Positions 36,166 through 43,319 of a stretch of 64,000 nucleotides of DNA are shown one piece after another; within the stretch, counting starts at the first letter, position 1; the number at the start of each line of letters is the position of its first letter. Location of the stretch: the NCBI GenBank assembly GCA_903900335.1, contig CAIUMP010000017.1, forward strand, positions 113,516-177,515, in the 5' to 3' direction. The position numbers and the translations under genes were made by a program. The notes under the pieces are model-generated. The model did no database searches. It saw nothing but the letters and a program-made list of their open reading frames with translations, and had not been told where the DNA came from. This DNA is from an uncultured Ignavibacteriota bacterium. Lineage in GTDB: Bacteria; Bacteroidota; Ignavibacteria; Palsa-1295.

Positions 36166-36387
36166 CTAGATCTCCGCCTTTACCGGTGCTGTGCGCTCAC
36201 CGCGGATGATCGCGACAAGGAAGTAGAAGTTCGCCACAATGATGAGCACAATACCTACGACGATGAACCCCACAAAGGAGAGCGGGTGGAAGATCAAGAG
36301 TGATGCAAGCGTACCGGCAAGACCGATAAGCACCATAATGGCCGACTGCCGAATGCGGCGTTCGAGGGCGTTGAGTTGTGTTTTCAT
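36166..36387 (-). CDS. Small two-span membrane protein
   Basis: A 73-residue protein with two hydrophobic helices (about residues 16-36 and 38-62: IMVLIGLAGTLASLLIFH, FVGFIVVGIVLIIVANFYFL). The N-terminus is basic (ALERRIRQ) and the C-terminus short and charged. No family recognised. It starts 15 bases after the tetraheme cytochrome stop on the same strand, so it may be an accessory subunit of that membrane cytochrome (inference). Confidence 0.65.
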   Translation of the reverse strand: MKTQLNALERRIRQSAIMVLIGLAGTLASLLIFHPLSFVGFIVVGIVLIIVANFYFLVAIIRGERTAPVKAEI

Positions 36388-36402
36388 CTTGGTGTTACCT
36401 GA

Positions 36403-37221
36403 TTATTTTGAAGAGTCGGTAGGCCCGTTGTTCACTGGAGCGCTCGCGGCAGGTGCGCTGATGGGAGTTGCGCTCGATGCAGGGGCAGTCACGGTTTGTG
36501 GTGCCGGCCGTTTGCCGAACTGGTGATCGATGCGAATTTGCGTGAGCTCTGCACTCATCAGATTCGTGTCACGCATCCAATCGGGCCGATACCGCACATC
36601 CGATGGCTTCCAGAACGTCGCGGTGGGGAGGCTCTTGATGTCATGAGCAATGTCATGACACCCATTGGAAAGGCAGGACATCGTCCCATGTTTGATGGAA
36701 TCCATCAGCCCCGGAGAGCTAAGATGAATGGATTGCTCTTCGAACGAGCGGGCGCCCTCGTGGCAGTGAAGGCATTCGCGATTATCGAATGGCTCATAGA
36801 GTTTGATCGTGTCCGGGATCGTGCCGAGATACTGATAGTACAAATGCTTGAGGCCACGCAGCTTGGCAGCATAGTCACCATACATGGTGTAGGTGGTGTG
36901 GCAGGTGAAGCAGGCCTGATCTTTTGGGATTCGATGATTCTGGAAGTGCACGGCCGGAATGTATTCCTTATCATCTACGTACAGACTCATGCCGTGGGTC
37001 TTCATCATGTGGCAGGAGAGACAAAACTCGGTCCGCTTGGAGTCCTCCATGTGGGTTGTCAGTGACATACTGCAAATGAGCAGCGGTAGGAGAAAGATAC
37101 CAACGAATCCGAGCAGCTTCCCGCCGCCCCCGTGGGCGATCGATGGGCGCAGGACGAGATAGAGATCGATTCCGGCCGTGATGATTATCAGGCCGATGAG
37201 TGCTTCGAGTGGTGTGATCAT
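36403..37221 (-). CDS. NapC/NrfH-like tetraheme membrane cytochrome
   Basis: A 272-residue protein with two N-terminal membrane helices (about residues 7-26 and 36-54). The periplasmic part carries CLSCHMM, CFTCH and CLHCH plus an atypical CLSNGCH (CX4CH). The Met after the first heme motif recalls NrfH, whose heme 1 takes Met as a ligand. Such proteins oxidise menaquinol and feed periplasmic reductases or cytochromes. No nitrite or nitrate reductase gene is in the window. The last 40 residues are Ala/Pro/Ser-rich. The neighbouring decaheme and small cytochromes are possible electron acceptors. Confidence 0.8.
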   Translation of the reverse strand: MITPLEALIGLIIITAGIDLYLVLRPSIAHGGGGKLLGFVGIFLLPLLICSMSLTTHMEDSKRTEFCLSCHMMKTHGMSLYVDDKEYIPAVHFQNHRIPKDQACFTCHTTYTMYGDYAAKLRGLKHLYYQYLGTIPDTIKLYEPFDNRECLHCHEGARSFEEQSIHLSSPGLMDSIKHGTMSCLSNGCHDIAHDIKSLPTATFWKPSDVRYRPDWMRDTNLMSAELTQIRIDHQFGKRPAPQTVTAPASSATPISAPAASAPVNNGPTDSSK

Positions 37222-37521
37222 AGAGTGTGAGCCGTGAAACCTGCGGAGCGTATCTTCCCAGGGGTCCCCGCGGTCCCTAGGTGTTCGAGATGGGTGATAG
37301 AGTTGCCGACACAGATAATCGTCGGCAATTGGGATCCACTGTACAGATCCTTCGAATACTTCTGTTAAGAACTCGAGAGATTAGCAAGCACCGGAGACCA
37401 CCAGCGTGCTTTATGTCCGTGGGCCGCCCTCAGCTTGGGACGGCCCGCTTTTCACGAGTTAATCAACATCCCAGTCAACTCCGGAAACCGAATGTGACAG
37501 GAATGCAAGGTTGGGAGTTGG
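37222..37521. other. Intergenic region with plus-strand hairpin
   Basis: 300 bases between two minus-strand genes. It holds the hairpin at 37421-37452, which points to the plus strand and has no gene upstream on that strand. Confidence 0.45.
37421..37452 (+). terminator. Terminator-like hairpin with no plus-strand gene upstream
   Basis: GGGCCG-CCC paired with GGG-A-CGGCCC, one bulge, followed by GCTTTT. It could end a short unannotated RNA. Confidence 0.4.
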
Positions 37522-37875
37522 CTATTTCTTCTCTTTGAGAGTCTCAAGCCATGTGGCGAGGGTGTGCAATTCCTCGGGTGTTCCTTTGAACTTCCGCATG
37601 TGCTTCTTATTGTTGAGCGTCTCTTCTTTCATGAGCCACTTTTCGATCCACGGCGCTTTGAACTTCCCACCCGTGTTGGAGAGATCATTCGGCTTTGCTC
37701 CGCCCTCGGGGCGAAGGCCCTTGATCCCGACGGAAGCGATCGAGTGGCAATTGGAGCACTTGTTCTCGTTGAAGAGTGCTTTGCCGTCCTTGTCGGCAGT
37801 CGAGCGTAAGGTTGCGCTCGTTGTCAGAAGACCAATAACGGTGAGACCTGTAAGAAAACCACGTGTCATTTTCAT
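37522..37875 (-). CDS. Small monoheme c-type cytochrome
   Basis: A 117-residue exported cytochrome starting MKMTRGFLTGLTVIG. Heme motif CSNCH is in NENKCSNCHSIASVGIKG, followed by GGAKPNDLSNTGG, WLMKEETLNNKKHMRKF and TLATWLETLKEKK. It belongs to the same family as the domains at 35183 and 38272. The upstream frame extends to 37971, but the Met before the hydrophobic segment is preferred. It is divergent from the 38272 gene, with a GTAA/TTAC operator-like dyad between them. Confidence 0.85.
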   Translation of the reverse strand: MKMTRGFLTGLTVIGLLTTSATLRSTADKDGKALFNENKCSNCHSIASVGIKGLRPEGGAKPNDLSNTGGKFKAPWIEKWLMKEETLNNKKHMRKFKGTPEELHTLATWLETLKEKK

Positions 37876-38271
37876 AAGCGTTTGGGTTTTGTAATTACAC
37901 CGTGCCACAAGAATGCCGCAAGCTTGTAACCGCGAAATTGGAGGATTCCTGACTGTTGAGCATCCCGCCAACGTTAAGGAATTTGTGCATTCGTAAAAAA
38001 AACTTACGAATCCGCGACTCCCACGAGCACCATATCCGCCATTCCGGCTTATATTTGCTTATTCGGTTTTGACCTGAGTGCGTTGGAATGATAATTGGGT
38101 TTGACAGAACGGAAGTAAATTTGTGACTAAGGGGGGTGGAGCGGCTTTAAACGCGCCACCTGTGCTGGGCAACCTATGATACAAGGTGAACCAGACCATA
38201 GATGAGCGATCATTTACCCGCGGATGAGTGATCATCTGCATCTTGCCGTTCAAAACCTAATTCTCAAGACG
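37876..38271. other. Divergent intergenic region between two cytochrome genes
   Basis: About 400 bases. It contains the dyad at 37989-38011 and two direct copies of a GATGAGYGATCAT sequence at 38201 and 38223, close to the plus-strand gene. Confidence 0.5.
37989..38011. promoter_or_regulatory. Putative operator GTAA-N7-TTAC with eight-base arms
   Basis: ATTCGTAA and TTACGAAT flank seven bases (AAAAAAC). The site lies midway between two divergent small cytochrome c genes. Confidence 0.55.
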
Positions 38272-38616
38272 ATGAAGAAACTCGCAGCATCTCTCGCAGT
38301 GATCGTGTTCGCAGGCGCATTGACCAGCGCAGGAACCGCAGGCGGATCGGGCAAAGCCATTTTCGAGCAAAACAAGTGCACGAAATGCCACTCCATAGAA
38401 TCCCAGGGCTTGCAGCGCGAAGGCAAGGCACCCGAAGGCGGCACAAAGCCGCCGGATCTCTCCGATGTCGGAAGCCGACATAAATCGGATTGGATCCAGA
38501 AGTGGCTCCTCAAGGAAGAAGAGCAACATGGCAAAAAGCACATCAAGAAGTTCGGCGGTTCAGACGACGAACTAAAGACGCTTGCCACCTGGCTGGGCGG
38601 TCTCAAGAAGAAATGA
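38272..38616 (+). CDS. Small monoheme c-type cytochrome
   Basis: A 114-residue exported cytochrome starting MKKLAASLAVIVFAGALTS. CTKCH lies in NKCTKCHSIESQGLQREG, then PPDLSDVGSRH, WLLKEEEQHGKKHIKKFGG and LATWLGGLKKK. It is a close paralogue of the second domain of the diheme protein at 35183. The conserved KKH replaces the usual Met-ligand region. It lies about 210 bases upstream of the Rieske gene on the same strand and may deliver electrons from that complex. Confidence 0.88.
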   Translation: MKKLAASLAVIVFAGALTSAGTAGGSGKAIFEQNKCTKCHSIESQGLQREGKAPEGGTKPPDLSDVGSRHKSDWIQKWLLKEEEQHGKKHIKKFGGSDDELKTLATWLGGLKKK

Positions 38617-38829
38617 TGCATCAATCCTTTGCGAATGGGTGGATGGCGAGCGATTTCGAGCCAGCCATCCGCCTGCTCCCGTAGGGGAGCGAACATTCGA
38701 GATTCGTACCCGCTTGCAGAGAAGCAGTAGCAAGTTGGTTTTTTCTTGTGGATGCTCAGCCGTCCACGGTGTCCCGTTCTTGTGATAGGAATGATCGGGT
38801 CGCACGTCACTAATGTCCACCAAACACTT

Positions 38830-39402
38830 ATGATCGAGAATTCTGAAGTATCGAAGTCTGGCTCCAACACATCGGGGAGCCTGGATCACCCGCCGCCTAC
38901 CGGGCGTCGAACCTTCCTCGGATGGGTAATTGGCTTGGGGACGGTCTCGGTTGCGGGGCTGCTTTCTATCCCACTCGTTCGTTTTGCATTGGATCCCCTT
39001 ACCCGTGCCGCGACCTCCACCGGTTGGAGCGACCTTGGCCCAACCAGCGATTTTTCCGAGACCACTGCTCCCCAGAAGCGGACGATTTCCATCACGCAAA
39101 CGGATGGCTGGAGAACCGTCCTATCCGAAAAGTCGATCTACGTAGTAAAGAAGGCATCCGGAGAACTTACGGTACTAACGGCGATCTGTCCGCATCTGGG
39201 CTGCTCGGTCAAGTACAACGAGTCGAACAACCAATTTAAGTGCCCGTGTCATAACGGAGCATTCACGACAGAAGGCAAGCTGGTTTCCGGTCCGCCACCG
39301 CGCGACATGGATAATCTGGAAATGCGCATTCAAGACGGCCATCTGCAGGTGCGCTATCAAACATTCCGTCAGCTTGTGAAGTCCAAGGAGGTGTTGGCAT
39401 GA
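38830..39402 (+). CDS. Rieske iron-sulfur subunit of a cytochrome bc/b6f-type complex
   Basis: A 190-residue protein with one membrane helix near residues 33-55 (FLGWVIGLGTVSVAGLLSI). The [2Fe-2S] domain has CPHLGC near residue 119 and CPCHNG near 138, supplying two Cys and two His ligands, plus GPPPRDM after the cluster. It moves electrons from quinol to the c-type heme of the complex. The start is taken at the ATG at 38830; in-frame Mets upstream are possible. Its stop overlaps the cytochrome b start by four bases. Confidence 0.93.
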   Translation: MIENSEVSKSGSNTSGSLDHPPPTGRRTFLGWVIGLGTVSVAGLLSIPLVRFALDPLTRAATSTGWSDLGPTSDFSETTAPQKRTISITQTDGWRTVLSEKSIYVVKKASGELTVLTAICPHLGCSVKYNESNNQFKCPCHNGAFTTEGKLVSGPPPRDMDNLEMRIQDGHLQVRYQTFRQLVKSKEVLA

Positions 39403-40835
39403 AACAGAACGCAAAACAAAGCGGCTTCATGTCCTGGCTCGACAAACGCACAGGCATTGAAGGTTTGAAGCATGAGGCATTGAACGAGCCTATACCCGGC
39501 GGCGCTCGTTGGGCATATGTATTTGGGTCAGGGCTTCTCTATATACTCCTGTCGCAGATCGTAACGGGCGTCTTCCTCGCAATGTATTATGTCGCCAGTG
39601 CCGATCATGCGCACACGACTATCGAGTACATTACCAAACAGGTTACCGCGGGTGGCTTCATCCGCAGCTTGCATTCGTATGGGTCGAGCGCGATGGTGGT
39701 CACGCTTGTTGTTCATCTGGGACAGACCTATTTCTTTGGCTCCTACAAAGGCCGCCGAGAGATTCTCTGGATCTCCGGACTCATGCTATTCGCGCTGGTG
39801 ATCGGCATGGCGTTTACCGGTTATCTTCTGCCGTGGGATGAGAAAGCATACTTCGCGACTGCCGTCGGTACGAACATCGCCGGCGAAGTGCCCATCATTG
39901 GCGATTGGCTGAAGGCACTAATGCGTGGTGGCACAGAGATGGGTACGCTCACGCTTTCTCGCTTCTTCGTCGCTCATGTGTTTCTCATTCCGGCGGGCAT
40001 CTTTGCGTTTGTCGGAGCACACGTCTATCTCTTCCGTAAAGCAGGTAGCGCAGGGCCGATCAGCGAAGATCCGTATGAGCCAAAGCAGAAATCGGAGCAG
40101 TTCTATCCAAAGCAGGTCATCATGGATATCGTCTTCGCGACGATCCTGGTGGGCGCGCTTGGATTGCTCTCGTATTTGTCGCCGGTAGAATTAGGGCCGA
40201 AAGCGAATCCTGCGGATACACAATTTCTTCCACGTCCAGAGTGGTATTACTTGCCGATCTTCCAGTGGCTGAAGTACTGGAGCGGTGCCTACGCAATTGT
40301 AGGTATCGTCGTGATCCCGGGTATCGTTGCGGGATTCCTCGTAGCTCTTCCATTCATGGATAAGAGCCTCGAACGTCGGCCTTGGAAGCGGCCAATCGCG
40401 TCCTTCTCCTTTGCAACGATCCTGTGCGGGCTTATCTTCCTTGGGTGGCAGAGTGGACATGAAGATGGTGCCGACGCTGCTGTCGCAAAGCAACTCGCGA
40501 AACAAGCAACGGAGACGGAGGCCTTTATGAAGACCCCGTTCAAGTCCGAGACGATGGGACCGGCAATGCTTATTGCCGCGCCACTCAGTCCAGAAGCAGC
40601 CAAGGGTAAGAAGCTGTTCACGGATAACTCTTGCGACGGTTGCCACGGTGATAACGGACAGGGCACCGAGAACGGACCGAAGCTTATCGGTGTCAGCGTG
40701 AAGTTCGATCACGATGAACTTGTAAAGGTTCTTCGCAATCCGACACAGAAGATGCGCGACGGCAACATGGATCCGGTCGAAATTCCAGACGATGATCTCG
40801 CACTCCTTATTGCATTCCTGAATACACTTAAGTAA
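39399..40835 (+). CDS. Cytochrome b with fused C-terminal cytochrome c domain
   Basis: A 478-residue integral membrane protein. Heme-ligand pairs are in LHSYGSSAMVVTLVVH (13 residues between the His) and HVFLIPAGIFAFVGAH (14 between, the b6f-type spacing). The quinol-site motif is PEWYYLP near residue 280. After the last helices comes a monoheme domain with CDGCHGDNGQG near residue 412, ending in LLIAFLNTLK. The fusion may stand in for cytochrome c1, since no separate c1 gene is present. Translationally coupled to the Rieske gene. Confidence 0.93.
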   Translation: MKQNAKQSGFMSWLDKRTGIEGLKHEALNEPIPGGARWAYVFGSGLLYILLSQIVTGVFLAMYYVASADHAHTTIEYITKQVTAGGFIRSLHSYGSSAMVVTLVVHLGQTYFFGSYKGRREILWISGLMLFALVIGMAFTGYLLPWDEKAYFATAVGTNIAGEVPIIGDWLKALMRGGTEMGTLTLSRFFVAHVFLIPAGIFAFVGAHVYLFRKAGSAGPISEDPYEPKQKSEQFYPKQVIMDIVFATILVGALGLLSYLSPVELGPKANPADTQFLPRPEWYYLPIFQWLKYWSGAYAIVGIVVIPGIVAGFLVALPFMDKSLERRPWKRPIASFSFATILCGLIFLGWQSGHEDGADAAVAKQLAKQATETEAFMKTPFKSETMGPAMLIAAPLSPEAAKGKKLFTDNSCDGCHGDNGQGTENGPKLIGVSVKFDHDELVKVLRNPTQKMRDGNMDPVEIPDDDLALLIAFLNTLK

Positions 40836-40853
40836 GTCTTAACAATAGACAAT

Positions 40854-41069
40854 ATGAACAACTTCGTTGATTTCATGCGTGCTGCTCCTGGAAGAGCCAT
40901 CCGCGCTATAGCCGGGGTTCTCCTGATGTGGTGGGGCTTTTTCGGAGATGCCGGGGTTATCGTTGGGATCATTGGCCTTGTGGTGCTGGCGGCGGGCGTG
41001 GTGAACTTCTGTATGTTCGCACCGCTCTTCGGCCGGACGATCTGGGGCAAGCCACGCGCTGCACACTGA
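40854..41069 (+). CDS. Small membrane protein with YgaP-type transmembrane domain (DUF2892-like)
   Basis: A 71-residue protein with two hydrophobic helices (AIAGVLLMWWGFFGDAG, VIVGIIGLVVLAAGVVNFC) and the end FCMFAPLFGRTIWG. That end resembles the CPLY...G closing motif of DUF2892 proteins. The family often accompanies rhodanese or redox genes, and its function is unknown. It starts 18 bases after the cytochrome b stop, so it is probably part of the same operon. A hairpin terminator follows. Confidence 0.7.
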   Translation: MNNFVDFMRAAPGRAIRAIAGVLLMWWGFFGDAGVIVGIIGLVVLAAGVVNFCMFAPLFGRTIWGKPRAAH

Positions 41070-41145
41070 TGAACGGAGGCTTGACTGTCAGAACTGTCGA
41101 GCCTCTCCGTATCGAAACTGAGAACAACTACTGCGCCGCAGAATG

Positions 41146-41210
41146 AATGATGAACGATGCGTGGTCGCCGGACGAGAGATCATCCGGGCCCTTCGTTCAT
41201 CATTTTTTAT
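41146..41210 (+). terminator. Long hairpin terminator, possible tnaA leader element
   Basis: A perfect 12-bp outer stem (AATGATGAACGA with TCGTTCATCATT), an inner CCGGA/TCCGG stem and a T-rich tail. It ends 25 bases before the tryptophanase ATG. Confidence 0.75.
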
Positions 41211-41234
41211 TTATTACTTTTACCAATTAGCCTT

Positions 41235-42605
41235 ATGAAGACGATCATCGAGCCGTTCAAAATCAAGATGGTCGAGCAGTTGCGTTTTACCACCGTCGAA
41301 GAACGAAAGCAATTGCTGGAAGCGGCCTACTACAATCCATTTCTTCTTCGCTCCGACGATGTGCTGATCGACCTGCTGACTGATAGCGGCACAACCGCAA
41401 TGAGTGCGAAGCAGTGGTCTGCGCTTATCGACGGGGATGAAGCGTATGCGGGTTCGCGCAGCTACTACAAATTCGAGGATGCCGTTAAGGACATCACAGG
41501 ATTCAAACATGTCATCCCCACGCACCAAGGGCGCGCTGCGGAGAAGATCATCTTCAGTATTCTAGGCCAAGAAGGCAAGATCATCCCAAACAACACGCAC
41601 TTCGACACGACGAGAGCTAATATTGAAGTCTCCGGAGCTGAGGCAGTCGACCTTCCTCTGGGCATAAAACCGGAAGTCCTTGCCGATTTCAAAGGCAACA
41701 TGGACACCGAGGCACTTGCAGAGTTGATCAAGCGCGTCGGTCGTGAGAACATTCCGGTGATCATGCTCACGGTTACAAACAACACTGGGGGCGGTCAGCC
41801 GGTATCGATGGCGAACATTCGTGCTGTCAGCGAGATCGCTCGTGCAAACGGAATACCATTCTATCTGGATGCCTGCCGCTTTGCCGAGAACGCGATGTTC
41901 ATCAAACTGCGCGAGCCGGGTTATGCCGATGTTCCTGTGAAGAAGATCGCGCAGGAGATGTTCTCCTACGCAGACGGCTGCACGATGAGTGCGAAGAAAG
42001 ACGGGCTGGTAAACACCGGCGGTTTTCTTGCAATGAATGACGACGCACTCGCAATGAATTCACGCAATGTACTAATTGTGACAGAAGGATTTACCACCTA
42101 TGGTGGCCTCGCACGTCGCGATTTGGAAGCCATTGCTCGTGGGCTTGTCGAAGTGTTGGAAGAGCCATATCTTGAATACCGTCTGCGGTCTGTTCAATAT
42201 TTGGGTGACGCACTCGAGGCGCAGGGTGTACCGATCATGCGGCCAACAGGTGGACACGCAGTGTATCTCGATGCAAAGAGATTTGCGTCGCATCTACCGC
42301 AGGAGCAGTATCCCGGGCAGTCCATCGTCTGCGCGCTCTATGAGCACGGAGGTATTCGCTCTGTAGAAATTGGAAGCGTGATGTTCGGTAAGTACGATAC
42401 GAGGGGCGCGCTTATTCCATCACAAATGGAGCTTGTCCGTTTGGCGATACCGCGTCGGGTCTATACGCAAAGTCATATTGATTACGTAGCTGAGGTTGTC
42501 TGTGAAGTATTTGCGAAGCGAGAGGCCCTACCGGGAATGCGCATCACGTACGAAGCGCCGGTGCTTAGGCACTTTACAGCGCACTTCGAGCGGATAGCGG
42601 GCTAG
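41235..42605 (+). CDS. tnaA: Tryptophanase (tryptophan indole-lyase)
   Basis: PLP enzyme that splits tryptophan to indole, pyruvate and ammonia. The 456-residue product shares the fold and many blocks with the tyrosine phenol-lyase at 9354 but has tryptophanase-specific residues. These are HFDTT with Asp at 124 in place of the Thr of tyrosine phenol-lyase, and IRSVEIGS where that enzyme has MERGI. The PLP lysine is in MSAKKD (about 255). The frame is open back to 41157, but that part translates the terminator hairpin. The Met of MKTIIEPFKIK is the start. A hairpin just upstream separates it from the cytochrome operon. Confidence 0.92.
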   Translation: MKTIIEPFKIKMVEQLRFTTVEERKQLLEAAYYNPFLLRSDDVLIDLLTDSGTTAMSAKQWSALIDGDEAYAGSRSYYKFEDAVKDITGFKHVIPTHQGRAAEKIIFSILGQEGKIIPNNTHFDTTRANIEVSGAEAVDLPLGIKPEVLADFKGNMDTEALAELIKRVGRENIPVIMLTVTNNTGGGQPVSMANIRAVSEIARANGIPFYLDACRFAENAMFIKLREPGYADVPVKKIAQEMFSYADGCTMSAKKDGLVNTGGFLAMNDDALAMNSRNVLIVTEGFTTYGGLARRDLEAIARGLVEVLEEPYLEYRLRSVQYLGDALEAQGVPIMRPTGGHAVYLDAKRFASHLPQEQYPGQSIVCALYEHGGIRSVEIGSVMFGKYDTRGALIPSQMELVRLAIPRRVYTQSHIDYVAEVVCEVFAKREALPGMRITYEAPVLRHFTAHFERIAG

Positions 42606-42671
42606 TCAATAGCAAAGCGTACATCAACGGGTGTGCGCTCTGCCCGGGAGCTTGTAACCAAAGCGAGGATC

Positions 42672-43178
42672 CTATTTTGCTCGACATGCCATCGAGGACA
42701 TGCCGGCCTTTGTGTTCATCTCCACGTGGGCGAACATATTGGTGTACTCCAATTCTTCAGAAGAACTAAGCATCTTAACGCCAGCAAGATCATTGCTGCC
42801 GAACTTCTTCATTTGATCAGGTGGCAGTTTGTAAAAGCTGAGCGTGAAAGTCCGTGTTCCACTTTTTCCGACAATGGCATCTACTTCGGAAGGCCGAGTG
42901 CCATGGACAAGACTATCCGAGGAGATGGCATGCAGCGGAGTCTCCCCACCTTGTGTCTTTTCGGTGATCCGGCCAATGGTCGCGAAGAACATCCGCACAG
43001 TATCGAGCCCCATTCCGATGAGCTTCTGTGGGTTGAACGGTTTCTGGTCATTCAGAGTAATTGCCGGCAGGGCATGCTTATCGCCGAAATAATTGGGCTT
43101 TGCACGTAGCGATGGATTTGCAACGAGCGCGATAATTGCATGGAATACGATGGTTCGTAAGATAGAAATCTTTTTGAT
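42672..43178 (-). CDS. Secreted hypothetical protein with disrupted start
   Basis: In frame, 168 residues can be read. They begin with a convincing signal peptide (KKISILRTIVFHAIIALVAN) and continue NYFGDKHALPAITLND, then TFTLSFYKLPPDQMKKFGSN and an end in SSMACRAK. The first in-frame Met is only at 43013, inside the mature part. Upstream, an ATG at 43182-43180 is out of frame by one base: removing one A from ATGAATCAAAAAG would give M-I-K-K-I-S. So either the base is a sequencing or mutational insertion, or a non-standard start is used. I do not recognise the family. Confidence 0.5.
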   Translation of the reverse strand: MKKISILRTIVFHAIIALVANPSLRAKPNYFGDKHALPAITLNDQKPFNPQKLIGMGLDTVRMFFATIGRITEKTQGGETPLHAISSDSLVHGTRPSEVDAIVGKSGTRTFTLSFYKLPPDQMKKFGSNDLAGVKMLSSSEELEYTNMFAHVEMNTKAGMSSMACRAK

Positions 43179-43319
43179 TCATACTGCGATCTCAGACGAT
43201 GCACTAATGCGAATAACTCCAAACTCGCCTGGTGGAATGTGTAAGCGCGTTCTCAGTATGTGAGGATTTCTTGTCTCGGCTGTTATGTCTTTACTGTCGT
43301 CGTTGTTACAGATCGCGTT

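Noticed and set aside
41157..41234. Longer tryptophanase start at 41157
   Set aside because: The added 26 residues translate the terminator hairpin and its T-rich tail; homologues begin at the EPFKIK block.
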